A stretch of 64,000 nt of DNA. Origin: Rugosibacter aromaticivorans (lineage in GTDB: Bacteria; Pseudomonadota; Gammaproteobacteria; Burkholderiales; Rhodocyclaceae). The position numbers and the translations under genes are program-made. The stretch is taken from NCBI RefSeq assembly GCF_000934545.1, contig NZ_CP010554.1:2604001-2668000 (forward strand), written 5' to 3'. Shown one piece after another: positions 20,546 through 29,490 of the stretch. The notes below the pieces were generated by a model, which saw nothing but the letters and a program-made list of their open reading frames with translations, did no database searches and was not told where the DNA came from. Each line of letters opens with the position of its first letter. Position 1 is the first letter of the stretch.

Positions 20546-21876
20546 CCACCTCGTATCCCGATGGTCTCTATATCGAGGGCATCGCGCTCACTGATATTGC
20601 CACCCGCTTTGGCACCCCTTGCTACGTCTACTCACGCGCTGCACTCGCCGCTGCGTATAGCGGATACCGGAATGCGCTGGACGCACAGGGTTTTGGCAAC
20701 CGCGCGCTGATCTGCTACGCCGTCAAAGCCAACGCCAGCCTGGCCATTCTGAATCTCTTTGCAAACCTTGGGGCAGGCTTCGACATCGTCTCCGGCGGCG
20801 AGCTGGCGCGCGTACTCGCGGCGGGTGGCAAAGCTGAGAAAATCGTCTTTTCCGGCGTCGGCAAATCGCGTGCGGAAATGCGCGCTGCGCTCGCCGCTGG
20901 CATTCACTGCTTCAATGTCGAATCGGCGAGCGAGCTGACTCAGCTCAATGCCGTTGCCGGCGAACTGGGCACCTGCGCACCGATCTCCTTGCGCGTGAAT
21001 CCCAACGTTGACCCGAAAACGCATCCGTATATTTCCACGGGCCTGAAAGACGCGAAATTCGGCATCGCGATGGATGCCGCATTCGCCCTCTACCAGCACG
21101 CGGCATCACTGCCGCATCTTGCGGTGAAAGGTATCGACTGCCACATCGGCTCACAACTGCTTGACCCGGCCCCCGCAGCCGAAGCCATGGATAAGGTGCT
21201 CGCTCTTGCAGATCAACTCGCAGTGGCGCACATCCCTCTGACACATATTGATGTCGGCGGGGGTATGGGGATTCAATACCAACCGGACAAACCGGCGCCC
21301 ACGGTAGCCGACTATCTGGCTCCAATCCTGGCAAAACTTTCTGACCGGCATGAGCAACTGGTTCTGGAACCTGGCCGCTCGCTGGTCGGCAATGCTGGCT
21401 TGCTGCTTACTCAGGTCATGGTATTAAAACCGGGCGAAGAAAAAAACTTTGCCATTGTTGATGCAGCAATGAACGACCTCATGCGACCAGCGCTTTACGA
21501 TGCCTTCCATGAGATTGTAAAAGTCGGCGCTGGCGACACGCCGCAAAGCTTTGAATCTGACCGCAGGGAATGCAGAGCCGTCTCTGGAAAGCCCTCTTGG
21601 AGAACGGCGAAGCATGACGAGCAATGTTGGGAAATCGTCGGCCCGGTATGCGAATCAGGTGATTTTCTCGGCCATGACCGAGCACTGGCCCTTGCCGAAG
21701 GCGACCTGCTCGCGATTCTCTCCGCCGGCGCCTATGGCATGGCGATGGCATCCAACTACAATACCCGGCCGCGCGCTGCCGAAGTGATGGTCGACGGCGA
21801 CCAGGTGCATCTGATCCGCCGCCGCGAAGAAGTGGCCGAGCTTTTTGCGCTGGAGTCTGTGTTGCCTGCGGGCTAA
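20536..21876 (+). CDS. lysA: Diaminopimelate decarboxylase with in-frame insertion
   Basis: PLP enzyme that converts meso-diaminopimelate to lysine. The PLP lysine is in YAVKANASLAIL (about residue 60). The glycine-rich phosphate site is in DVGGGMGIQY, and the active-site Cys loop is VGPVCESGDFLG. SAGAYGMAMASNYN and the terminal RRREEVAELFALES are typical. Between HEIV (residues 325-328) and VGP (368-370) there are 39 residues. From memory the family has roughly 12-18 there. The extra part begins with the dispersed repeat core (21519-21543). The reading frame is intact and all catalytic motifs remain, so the protein is probably active, with an enlarged surface loop. Confidence 0.93.
   Translation: MHLTTSYPDGLYIEGIALTDIATRFGTPCYVYSRAALAAAYSGYRNALDAQGFGNRALICYAVKANASLAILNLFANLGAGFDIVSGGELARVLAAGGKAEKIVFSGVGKSRAEMRAALAAGIHCFNVESASELTQLNAVAGELGTCAPISLRVNPNVDPKTHPYISTGLKDAKFGIAMDAAFALYQHAASLPHLAVKGIDCHIGSQLLDPAPAAEAMDKVLALADQLAVAHIPLTHIDVGGGMGIQYQPDKPAPTVADYLAPILAKLSDRHEQLVLEPGRSLVGNAGLLLTQVMVLKPGEEKNFAIVDAAMNDLMRPALYDAFHEIVKVGAGDTPQSFESDRRECRAVSGKPSWRTAKHDEQCWEIVGPVCESGDFLGHDRALALAEGDLLAILSAGAYGMAMASNYNTRPRAAEVMVDGDQVHLIRRREEVAELFALESVLPAG
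21519..21543 (+). repeat. Intragenic copy of the dispersed repeat in lysA
   Basis: AAAAGTCGGCGCTGGCGA followed by CACGCCG is the reverse complement of the half-element found in several gaps. It starts the extra loop of LysA (codons 329-336). About 50 bp downstream, at about 21579-21608, CCGTCTCT can pair with GGAGAACGG (one bulge), so the inserted DNA may include a second hairpin. Confidence 0.75.
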
Positions 21877-21885
21877 AGCACCGGG

Positions 21886-23223
21886 CTACAGCACATACCG
21901 CGCCAGATCCTCACTTTGCGCCAGTTCGCCTAGTCGCGCGTCGACATAGGCTGCGTTGATACTGATCGTCGCGGCGCCCGGCTTGCCCGCATCGAACGAA
22001 ACATCCTCAAGCAGTTTTTCCATCACCGTGTATAAGCGGCGCGCGCCGATGTTCTCGGTTTTTTCATTCACCTGAAATGCAATCTCGGCCAGCCGCTGGA
22101 TACCATCGGCAGCAAATTCCAGTTGCACGCCCTCGGTTGCCAGCAGTGCCTGATACTGGCGTGTCAGGCAAGCATCGGTCTGCACCAGGATGCGTTGAAA
22201 ATCATCCACTGAAAGCGAATCCAGCTCGACACGAATCGGAAACCGCCCTTGCAGTTCGGGGATCAGATCGGATGGCTTCGCCAAATGAAACGCGCCGCTG
22301 GCGATGAATAAAATGTGATCGGTCTTGATCATGCCGTACTTGGTAGACACCGTCGTGCCTTCAACCAGCGGCAACAGATCGCGCTGCACACCCTGGCGCG
22401 AGACATCGGCGCCTTGTGCTTCCGAGCGGGTTGCAATCTTGTCGATTTCGTCGAGGAAGACAATCCCATTTTGTTCGACATTTCGCAATGCCTCGATTTT
22501 CACTTCATCATCGTTGATGAAATGGGCAGCCTCTTCATCAGACAGCGCCTTGAGCGCCTCGCGAATCTTCATCTTGCGCGCCTGTTTCTTGCTGCTGCCA
22601 AGATTTTGAAACATGCCCTGAATCTGCTGTGTCAAATCCTCCATCCCCGGTGGCGCAAAAATTTCCATGCTCGCCGCTGGCTGAGCGACGTTGATTTCGA
22701 TCTCTTTATCATCCAGGTCACCCTCGCGCAGCTTCTTCCTGAATTTCTGGCGCGTGCTCCCCGACTCGTGCGACCCTTCACTCGCCGGCTCACCAGCCCC
22801 GACTCTTGCGGCCGGTAACAAAATGTCTAGCACACGCTCTTCGGCCGCATCCTTCGCACGATCGTGTACAGCGCGCATAGCCACTTCGCGCGCATGCTTG
22901 ATGGCGGTTTCTGCCAGATCGCGGATGATGGTATCCACATCGCGGCCGACGTAACCCACTTCAGTAAATTTGGTCGCCTCGATCTTGATGAAGGGTGCGT
23001 TCGCCAGTCGCGCTAGCCGCCGCGCAATCTCGGTTTTGCCCACGCCCGTGGGCCCGATCATCAAAATGTTCTTGGGCGTGATTTCAGTCCGCAAGGGCTC
23101 ACTCACCTGTGCCCGCCGCCAGCGGTTGCGTAGAGCGATAGCCACGGCGCGTTTGGCGCGCGCTTGCCCTACGATGTGTTTATCGAGTTCGGAAACAATT
23201 TCAGCAGGAGTCATTATGGACAT
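21886..23223 (-). CDS. hslU: ATP-dependent protease ATPase subunit HslU
   Basis: AAA+ unfoldase that feeds substrates into the HslV chamber. The 445 residues have Walker [14 protein letters not shown] (about 56-68), the pore motif GYVGRDVD, Walker [13 protein letters not shown] (about 254-265) and the sensor region with [16 protein letters not shown]. The I-domain linker reads [12 protein letters not shown], and its DNA (plus 22783-22815) resembles a diverged copy of the dispersed repeat. The gene follows hslV by 12 bp and is convergent with lysA with a 9-bp gap, so neither gene has room for a separate terminator. Confidence 0.97.
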   Translation of the reverse strand: MSIMTPAEIVSELDKHIVGQARAKRAVAIALRNRWRRAQVSEPLRTEITPKNILMIGPTGVGKTEIARRLARLANAPFIKIEATKFTEVGYVGRDVDTIIRDLAETAIKHAREVAMRAVHDRAKDAAEERVLDILLPAARVGAGEPASEGSHESGSTRQKFRKKLREGDLDDKEIEINVAQPAASMEIFAPPGMEDLTQQIQGMFQNLGSSKKQARKMKIREALKALSDEEAAHFINDDEVKIEALRNVEQNGIVFLDEIDKIATRSEAQGADVSRQGVQRDLLPLVEGTTVSTKYGMIKTDHILFIASGAFHLAKPSDLIPELQGRFPIRVELDSLSVDDFQRILVQTDACLTRQYQALLATEGVQLEFAADGIQRLAEIAFQVNEKTENIGARRLYTVMEKLLEDVSFDAGKPGAATISINAAYVDARLGELAQSEDLARYVL

Positions 23224-23235
23224 GAAAATTCGTAC

Positions 23236-23772
23236 TCAATCCAGTGTTTCGATCAAATGATTCTGGTTGGTGTAGATACAGATATCACCGGCAATCGCCA
23301 GCGATTTTTTGACAATGTCAGCAGGGACCAGTTGCGTATTCTCAAGCAGCGCACGCGCAGCAGACTGCGCATAAGCGCCGCCGCTGCCGATGGCGACAAT
23401 GCCCAATTCCGGCTCCAGCACATCGCCATTGCCGGTGATGACCAGTGAATGCTCCCGATCAGCAATCGCCAGCATGGCCTCCAGCCGCCGCAGCATGCGA
23501 TCAGTGCGCCAGTCCTTGGCCAGCTCGACGGCCGCACGCAACAGCTTGCCCTGATGTTTTTCCAGCTTGGCTTCGAAGCGCTCGAATAAAGTAAAAGCAT
23601 CCGCCGTGCCGCCCGCAAAACCCGCCAGTATCTGGTCGCTGTAAAGCCGCCGTATCTTGCGCGCCGTAGCTTTGATGACGATATTACCCAGCGTCACCTG
23701 ACCATCGCCGCCGAGTGCGACCTGATTGCCGCGCCGCACGGAAAGAATGGTGGTTCCGTGATATTGCTCCAT
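23236..23772 (-). CDS. hslV: ATP-dependent protease proteolytic subunit HslV
   Basis: N-terminal threonine peptidase that forms a double hexamer with HslU caps. The 178 residues begin [15 protein letters not shown]; processing after the glycine exposes the catalytic Thr7, as in other betaproteobacterial Hsl[26 protein letters not shown] and [14 protein letters not shown] are the expected family blocks. First gene of the hslVU pair. Confidence 0.97.
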   Translation of the reverse strand: MEQYHGTTILSVRRGNQVALGGDGQVTLGNIVIKATARKIRRLYSDQILAGFAGGTADAFTLFERFEAKLEKHQGKLLRAAVELAKDWRTDRMLRRLEAMLAIADREHSLVITGNGDVLEPELGIVAIGSGGAYAQSAARALLENTQLVPADIVKKSLAIAGDICIYTNQNHLIETLD

Positions 23773-23800
23773 AAATATTGCTCCAGTTATCAGTAGTAGT

Positions 23801-24562
23801 TTACCGGACTTGGCGATGCCTCAGCCCTGTCATCGCCAGAACGCACAAAACGCAGGCAATCGCCGCGCCGGAAGGCAAATCCCACCACGCGGAAGCGGCA
23901 AGGCCCAGTCCATAACCCAGCGCTCCGATGAGATACGCAAAGCGTAAGCCCTTCCACCCGGCGCATCCGCGGCTGGCGATGGCTGGCGCGATCAAGCTGG
24001 TGAACACCAGAAACACACCCACCAGTTGCACGGAGAACGTCACCGTCAACGCAAACAGCAGATAAAAACCGCCATCGCCGAAGCGCTGACGCAGTACAAA
24101 CCAGAACACGAGAATGGCCGCATAGATTGCCGCCGGTAGCGCAAGTTGCGACCAATTTACCCAGAGAATCTGCCCGGTCAACAGGTCTTTGAGGTGCTCG
24201 CCGCCGTGCGGATTATGTGCCAATAACAAAATGCCCGCCGATGCCGCGAAGACAAAGAGCAGGCCGATCAACGCCTCTTGTATCTCAGGCCAGCGTTTGC
24301 CGCTCCACGTCAGCAGCATGGCGCCAGCGCAGGCGGCGACGGCGGCGGTAAGCTGCGTTGCGGGGTCAGTGCCTGTTTCGCTGTGGCTCCACTCCAGCAA
24401 TTGCGCCAGCATCACGCCAAGCCCTGCGACTTGCGCAATGGCAAGGTCAATGAAAATAATGCCTCGCTTTAACACCTCTCGACCCAGCGGTACATGCGCG
24501 GCCAACACCAGCAGCCCCGCTGCAAACGGGGCTGCCAGCAAACTCCAGTCGAACCCGTTCAT
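23801..24562 (-). CDS. Zinc/manganese-type ABC transporter permease
   Basis: ABC-3 family membrane subunit, related to ZnuB. The 253 residues contain about seven hydrophobic segments. The region [20 protein letters not shown] (about 36-55) corresponds to the family motif near the ATPase contact. It overlaps the upstream substrate-binding protein gene by 4 bp. It should pair with that binding protein and an ATPase. No ATPase gene follows: the next gene, 28 bp on, is hslV. Linkage to a Fur-family regulator suggests zinc. Confidence 0.88.
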   Translation of the reverse strand: MNGFDWSLLAAPFAAGLLVLAAHVPLGREVLKRGIIFIDLAIAQVAGLGVMLAQLLEWSHSETGTDPATQLTAAVAACAGAMLLTWSGKRWPEIQEALIGLLFVFAASAGILLLAHNPHGGEHLKDLLTGQILWVNWSQLALPAAIYAAILVFWFVLRQRFGDGGFYLLFALTVTFSVQLVGVFLVFTSLIAPAIASRGCAGWKGLRFAYLIGALGYGLGLAASAWWDLPSGAAIACVLCVLAMTGLRHRQVR

Positions 24563-25452
24563 TTGTTTGCCTCCAGCAATCTCGCAATAGTGTCATCGAA
24601 AAGACTGAACAAATCCTTGGCCTGATCGCTACCGCCTACCGTGAAAGGCAGCACGACGGCTGGTACGTGCGCATGCTCGCTGAACCACTCGGTGGGACGC
24701 GGCGAATTCCACGCCGCGCGAATCACCCTACGCGGTTTTTTGGTTTCGACGTCGGTCATGACCTGAGCAAGATAGGACACCGAAGGTTCGACGCCGGGTT
24801 TGGGCTCCAGCGTACCGACCTCGACGATACCCAACCAGTCATAGAGGTAGGGGAAGGCTTTGTGCTGCGTCACGACATGCATTCCGCGCAGTGATGCGGC
24901 ACTGGTTTCCCATTTCGCTATCGCTATTTTCCAGCGCTCGGAAAAATTCTTGAAATTGGCCTGATAGTCGCCTGCATTGGCCGTATCGAGCTGTGCCATG
25001 CGGGCGGAGAGTGCTTCGCCGATTTTCAGGAAATTGCGCGGGTCGGTCTGGATATGCGGATTGCCACCCGCATGCACATCGCCATCGGCACGATCAAGAC
25101 GCGTCGGTACTTCGAGCATGCGCACAGCACGCGCCGCTTCGAAATTGCCGGGCTGGCCGGGCTGCACATGGGGATTGCCTGAATCGCGCAATACCACGGG
25201 CAGCCAGCCCACCTCCAGCTCCGCGCCTGTGGCCACCACCAGATCCGCATTGCGCGCGTGTGCGATCAATGAGGGCTTGGCTTCGACACGGTGCGGGTCT
25301 TGCAAGCCGCCCGTCGCGATAAACACATCGACATGTTTGCCGCCGATTTCCTTGGCCAGCGCGCCCCATTCGGGAACCGTGGCGAACACCTTGAGGTCAG
25401 CGTGGGCAGCCAGCGATAGCAGGCTGAGTAATACGAAAATAAGTCGTTTCAT
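24559..25452 (-). CDS. Periplasmic metal-binding protein of ABC transporter (ZnuA-like)
   Basis: Cluster A-I solute-binding protein (297 residues) with signal peptide MKRLIFVLLSLLSLAAHA. Candidate metal ligands are the histidines in LQDPHRVEAKPS, GGNPHIQTDP and VVTQHKAFPYLY, plus a late acidic residue. The His-rich loop that marks many zinc-specific ZnuA proteins is absent, so manganese or another metal is not excluded. It lies 12 bp downstream of the porin gene and overlaps the permease gene, so these form one unit. Confidence 0.88.
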   Translation of the reverse strand: MKRLIFVLLSLLSLAAHADLKVFATVPEWGALAKEIGGKHVDVFIATGGLQDPHRVEAKPSLIAHARNADLVVATGAELEVGWLPVVLRDSGNPHVQPGQPGNFEAARAVRMLEVPTRLDRADGDVHAGGNPHIQTDPRNFLKIGEALSARMAQLDTANAGDYQANFKNFSERWKIAIAKWETSAASLRGMHVVTQHKAFPYLYDWLGIVEVGTLEPKPGVEPSVSYLAQVMTDVETKKPRRVIRAAWNSPRPTEWFSEHAHVPAVVLPFTVGGSDQAKDLFSLFDDTIARLLEANK

Positions 25453-25464
25453 TTTTGGCTCCCG

Positions 25465-26874
25465 TCAGAAAGAGTGCGCGCCATGCGTACCCAGGCTGAA
25501 GATGTATTGGAGGAATACCTGGTTGTCGGTCGCACCGATACCCGAGTTGTCGTGCGCCCATTGCAGACGGAAGCGCGTGAATTCGCTGGGGCTGTAATCG
25601 AGCATCGCGGTATTGCGTTTCGGGTCGTGCGCCCCCAGTAGCGGGAAGTCTGCTGCACCAAGAGCACCGCTGTTGACGAGACCGATGTTCACGGTGCCGT
25701 AGCTCAAGGCATCATGACGCAAACCGGCGCGCCAGCGCGGCATGAATTGATAGACGCCCTGCAAATACCAGCCGCTTTGCTCGCTGCTGTAACCATTGGC
25801 GCAACTGCCGGCACAGAGACCCGCCGCTGAATTGCTCCCCAGCGTGCCGTTTTCGTGACGACGGAAATACTCGCCCTGCAGTTTGAGGTTAGTCACCGTA
25901 CTGTTGCCTTCAGGCGCCCATTTCCAGATGCCGTCGGCAATCCACAAACGGCTCTTGCCGCTGAAGCTGTTGCTGACTGGTTTGCCAAGGCTATCGCTAT
26001 CGTCATAGCGGCGGTTGTTTGGCGAACTGCCCAGCCACGATAGCCCGGCACGCCAGGCGTTGCTGGTGCCCACATCGCCGCCAAGATGCGCGAAAACCGC
26101 ACCTTGCGATATGCCATTCTTGTTGTTGTCAGCCCCGGGGAAGGTGCGGCCACGGCCTGCTTCGGCGCCGAACTCAAGGAACAGGTCAGTTGGCGCCAGC
26201 CACTTCAGTTGCACGCCATCATCGCCAAGCTGGCCGCCGAGGAAAGCCTTGTAGACGAGGGGTGCGTCGTCAAAATCCCAGGCGTGAGCATGTTGCTCAT
26301 TCATGTAGCCGATGCCGGAGAAGAAACGGCCGCCCTTGAAGCTAAGGCCATTACCCAGGCCGAGACTCTGGAAGAACGCATTTTCCATCTCGACGCCACC
26401 CTCTGGCTTGAGCGACGCAATCGCTGTCCCGCGCCAGTCGGGGTCGATATTAGCGGCTATGACAAGCTCCGATTCGCCAAGGCTGAAGCCGCGTGCGCCG
26501 GGGCTGACTTTGCCCAGCGCCGGCACAAAACCGGTGATCTGGTAGGCGTTCGGGTCCTGCTTCAGGTTGTTGTAAGACCCTTGCAGAATCATTGACACTT
26601 CGGGATTGAAGCTGTTGCTTTGCGTTGGGGCAGCAGCCGGTTGCCGGATTGTGGCTTGCTGAACCACGACTTGCTGAGCAACCGTCTGCGCGTCATCGGC
26701 TTTGGTTTCAGCCCGGGCAAGACGCGCCTCTAATGCAGTGATGCGTTGCTCATACGCCTGCCGCATTTGCGCGATTTCCTCGCGCAGGGCTTGCAGGTTG
26801 TTGTCTGCCGCGTGTGCGGGAAGACTGGCCAGCACACCGCAGGCGGCTAGCGTGGACAAAGAAATACAGTTCAT
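25465..26874 (-). CDS. Outer-membrane porin-like protein of the zinc locus
   Basis: A 469-residue protein. The ATG at 26874 gives a signal peptide (MNCISLSTLAACGVLASLPAHA). Mature residues about 25-60 form a short coiled coil (LQALREEIAQMRQAYEQRI), followed by a QPAAAPTQS linker. From about residue 90 on there is an antiparallel beta-barrel pattern with alternating aromatic strands, ending FLQYIFSLGTHGAHSF. An N-terminal coiled coil before a barrel resembles phosphate/carbohydrate porins that trimerise. Its place between a Zur-like regulator and a metal-binding protein suggests a metal-uptake pore, but that is inference from context. Confidence 0.8.
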   Translation of the reverse strand: MNCISLSTLAACGVLASLPAHAADNNLQALREEIAQMRQAYEQRITALEARLARAETKADDAQTVAQQVVVQQATIRQPAAAPTQSNSFNPEVSMILQGSYNNLKQDPNAYQITGFVPALGKVSPGARGFSLGESELVIAANIDPDWRGTAIASLKPEGGVEMENAFFQSLGLGNGLSFKGGRFFSGIGYMNEQHAHAWDFDDAPLVYKAFLGGQLGDDGVQLKWLAPTDLFLEFGAEAGRGRTFPGADNNKNGISQGAVFAHLGGDVGTSNAWRAGLSWLGSSPNNRRYDDSDSLGKPVSNSFSGKSRLWIADGIWKWAPEGNSTVTNLKLQGEYFRRHENGTLGSNSAAGLCAGSCANGYSSEQSGWYLQGVYQFMPRWRAGLRHDALSYGTVNIGLVNSGALGAADFPLLGAHDPKRNTAMLDYSPSEFTRFRLQWAHDNSGIGATDNQVFLQYIFSLGTHGAHSF

Positions 26875-26936
26875 TTTATGCTCCAGAATGAGTGACACGG
26901 CGCGCCGGTGTACAGCACGGGCGCGAAGGAAAACAG

Positions 26937-27278
26937 TCAAACCGGGAGCGTAGGCGGAGCGCGACTGCGAAAAGCGGCGGGAGCAGGAAAAGTCGGCGCT
27001 GGCGAGACGGCGAAACCGACGGTAATGGCATGTGCAAATACCATCGGAAACACCGCATCGACCACAGGCGGTGCAGCATGCAAGCCGCTGAAAGCGACGC
27101 ACGCGGCGCATACATGCAGCGCCGCGTGCTGCGAATCGCTTGTGTCACTCTGTGTTATGGCCTGTTGGATCGAAGCCGTGCCAAGATGGCTGAAACCATG
27201 CGCCAGCCCGATGTACTGCGTAACCAGCAACGCGAGCGACAAAAAGACCACGCAGAAAAAACGGGGGAAAGAGTGCAT
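26937..27278 (-). CDS. Small membrane or exported protein with HxxxHxCxxC motif
   Basis: A 113-residue protein. I chose the ATG at 27278 because a hydrophobic segment (FPRFFCVVFLSLALLVTQYIGLA in two parts) follows at once. Middle residues include HAALHVCAACVAFSG, a HxxxHxCxxC pattern able to bind a metal, reminiscent of the DUF2946 group. The C-terminal third ([16 protein letters not shown]) is encoded by a copy of the dispersed repeat and may be a late addition. It overlaps nothing but sits 14 bp after zur and 63 bp before the porin, in the same direction. A role in metal handling is inference. Confidence 0.6.
   Translation of the reverse strand: MHSFPRFFCVVFLSLALLVTQYIGLAHGFSHLGTASIQQAITQSDTSDSQHAALHVCAACVAFSGLHAAPPVVDAVFPMVFAHAITVGFAVSPAPTFPAPAAFRSRAPPTLPV
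26988..27022. repeat. Dispersed repeat half-copy at the 3' end of the HxC protein gene
   Basis: AAAAGTCGGCGCTGGCGA then GACGGC, the reverse complement of the half-element, followed by an imperfect complement (GAAACCGACGG). It lies inside the last third of the minus-strand gene and reads PAPTF there. Confidence 0.75.
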
Positions 27279-27291
27279 GTCAGACAAAACG

Positions 27292-27756
27292 CTATACGCC
27301 GCCGGCAGCCTGCACACACTGCGGGCAAGTGCCACGCAGGCCGAACTCAACTGCGCTCAACCGAAAGCCGCTGGGCAATTCAGGTGCAAGCGGCGGCTGG
27401 GCATCCAGGCAAAACACACCGCTGCATGTCTGGCAGCGGAAATGCACATGGCTCTCATGCGCACGCGCGGCATCCGCACCGGAAAAGCGGAATACGCCAC
27501 GCGCATCCACCACCTTGAGCAGCAACCCGACCGTGGTCAGCGAATCAAGAATACGGTACAGCGTGACACGATCCATGCGCAACGCTGCCTCGGCTTCCAG
27601 CAGGGTCTCGATCTGCGCATGGCTCAAAGGCTGGTGCACTGTGCCCAACAACTCGAGCACCCGCATCCGCCCTGGCGTTACCTTGCGGCCGGCAGCGCGG
27701 ATGCGGTCTGGCAAAGGCAGGGGTGAGGATGTAGCAGCAAGCGGATTGACTGGCAT
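27292..27756 (-). CDS. zur: Fur-family transcriptional regulator, probably Zur
   Basis: Metal-responsive repressor (154 residues from the ATG at 27756; a TTG six codons earlier is possible). The winged helix is at about residues 15-80 with MDRVTLYRILDSLTTVGLL. The C-terminal domain has the regulatory metal site (HESHVHFRC) and two cysteine pairs (CQTC and CPQC) for structural zinc. The linked genes for a metal-binding protein, permease and porin point to zinc sensing. Fur or another metal cannot be ruled out by sequence alone. Confidence 0.8.
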   Translation of the reverse strand: MPVNPLAATSSPLPLPDRIRAAGRKVTPGRMRVLELLGTVHQPLSHAQIETLLEAEAALRMDRVTLYRILDSLTTVGLLLKVVDARGVFRFSGADAARAHESHVHFRCQTCSGVFCLDAQPPLAPELPSGFRLSAVEFGLRGTCPQCVQAAGGV

Positions 27757-27785
27757 CCGGCGATAAAACCACAAAATCCCATCAA

Positions 27786-27802
27786 ACGCAATAATGTTGC
27801 AT
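27786..27802. promoter_or_regulatory. Possible Zur operator upstream of zur
   Basis: GCAA-TAATG-TTGC, an inverted repeat within an AT-rich stretch, sits 32-44 bp upstream of the zur ATG. It has the general shape of Zur/Fur boxes but is short. Autoregulation is only a suggestion. Confidence 0.3.
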
Positions 27803-29185
27803 CTATCCCGGCATTACCCGGCCTGCACCAACCGGCTTTCTGCTTTGCTTCGATACGCGCAAAAAATAAGCAGTCACAGCGACGCTGGCCACGACCAGAC
27901 TTGCCGTCGCCGCGAGCCAGAAACCTGCCGCGCCGTGCGGTGGGCCGAATGTGCTGGTCAGGCCCAGCAGATAGCCGCCACCCAAACCAACGCCCCAGAG
28001 TGATACGGCATAAATCACCATCGGTATCCAGGCACGTTTGTAAGCACGCAGTACTTGTCCCATCACGGCCTGCACGGTATCGACGAGGTGGTAGAAGGCG
28101 ACCAGCGACAGCAGGCTGGCTGCGGCAGTGGCTACAGCCACATCCGAGGTGTAGGCATGTGCCAGCGGCAGGGCACCGCAATAAAGTGCTGTGCCAGACA
28201 CAGTGCCCAGCGTGCCTGCCGTGGCCAAGCCAAGCAAACTGGCGTGTCGCGCGCGCCGACTATTTCCTGCGCCCAATGCCTGTCCGGCCAGCACACTGGT
28301 GGCACTGCCCAGAGACATCGGTACCATGAACAAAAACACCGCCACATTCGCGGCAATCTGATGTGCCGCTGAAAACTGCGGCCCCAGCCGGGCGATAAAC
28401 AAAGCCATGAAGGTAAACGCCGACACATCCACCAGAAAGGATGCCCCGCTCGGCACGCCCAGTCGCAGCAGCTCTTTTAATGCACGCCACTGCGGCCATT
28501 CAAATGACGAAAACACGCCGTACGCAGCATAGGTTTCTTCCTGACGACACCAAATCCAGGCAACCGATGCCAGTAACCAGGCAATGATCGCAGACGACCA
28601 GCCACAGCCCGGCCCGCCCAGCGCAGGCAACTTCCCGTAGCCATACATAAATACGGCGTTAAGTGGCACCTTGAGTAGCAGCCCCGCTACATTGAGCATC
28701 ATCACCGGACGCGGACGCCCAATGCCGGTGGTGAAACCATAAAAAACGCGAAAGATCAGATAACCCGGCGCCGCCCAGGCCAAGGCGTCAAGGTAAGCGC
28801 GTACTTTTACTTCAAGCACTGGTGACAAGTGCGAAAAATAAAGAAAAGGTCCCGGGTTTTTGAGCAACAGAACAACCATCACAGACAAACCCAGCGCCAG
28901 CCACAGGCTTTGTCGCACGTCCGCGCCAATTGCCGTAATACGCCGTGCGCCATAGTGATGCGCAACAATAGGAATCAGTGCCAGCAAGACGCCCATGGCC
29001 GTCACGAAAACCGTGGCGTAGATACTGCCGCCGATACCCACCGCCGCCAGATCCAGCGAGGAGACATGGCCAGACATCAACGTATCAATGACCCCACTGC
29101 CCATCACGGCGATCTGCGCCACCAGGGAGGGCCATGCCAAATGAAGCAACTCGCGCGGAAGCGAGCGGGCAGATGTTGCCGTCAT
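27803..29185 (-). CDS. MATE-family multidrug/toxin efflux protein
   Basis: Twelve-helix inner-membrane antiporter (460 residues) that exports organic cations in exchange for sodium or protons. The first helix region LLHLAWPSLVAQIAVMGSGVIDTLMSGH and the matching half-way block LRLGVPSGASFLVDVSAFTFMALF show the MATE duplication. It has the NorM type of length and pattern. It runs in the same direction as zur, 46 bp upstream of it. No substrate can be read from sequence. Confidence 0.92.
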   Translation of the reverse strand: MTATSARSLPRELLHLAWPSLVAQIAVMGSGVIDTLMSGHVSSLDLAAVGIGGSIYATVFVTAMGVLLALIPIVAHHYGARRITAIGADVRQSLWLALGLSVMVVLLLKNPGPFLYFSHLSPVLEVKVRAYLDALAWAAPGYLIFRVFYGFTTGIGRPRPVMMLNVAGLLLKVPLNAVFMYGYGKLPALGGPGCGWSSAIIAWLLASVAWIWCRQEETYAAYGVFSSFEWPQWRALKELLRLGVPSGASFLVDVSAFTFMALFIARLGPQFSAAHQIAANVAVFLFMVPMSLGSATSVLAGQALGAGNSRRARHASLLGLATAGTLGTVSGTALYCGALPLAHAYTSDVAVATAAASLLSLVAFYHLVDTVQAVMGQVLRAYKRAWIPMVIYAVSLWGVGLGGGYLLGLTSTFGPPHGAAGFWLAATASLVVASVAVTAYFLRVSKQSRKPVGAGRVMPG

Positions 29186-29490
29186 GTCAGGCCTTTCGCG
29201 TCAAAAACTGATGAAGTCATGCGCTCACAAGCCCATTGCGCCCCAGCTGATTTTTAAAATTGTTAAGAAAGACGGTATTCATGCGCTGAGGCATCATTTT
29301 TAGCAAGAAGAGGAGCCCCAAGTGTAACCGCCGCACCACCCCACGCGTGCTGCAAAAATTATGCGTAAAGCGCTGATTTTCGTCCACTGAGCCCCGCACT
29401 GATTCCACACTATGAAGGGGGGCATTCTGTTCAACAGGGTGCATCGCAATAGCCTAAAATGAGGCCTTGCCTAACGTATTCCATCACACC
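29186..29490. other. Gap between MATE gene and DUF3683 gene
   Basis: About 305 bp between divergent genes. It holds a plausible -10 (TAAAAT at about 29454) shortly before the DUF3683 start. A 75-codon minus-strand reading frame (29217-29444) shows no recognisable features. I see no repeat or RNA gene. Confidence 0.5.

Noticed and set aside
25465..27111. Longer form of the zinc-locus porin starting at 27111
   Set aside because: The extra 79 residues cross the repeat copy and lack a signal peptide; the ATG at 26874 gives a clean one.
29217..29444. 75-codon minus-strand reading frame in the gap before the DUF3683 gene
   Set aside because: No ribosome-binding site, domain, signal or compositional support; it also overlaps the presumed promoter of the DUF3683 gene.
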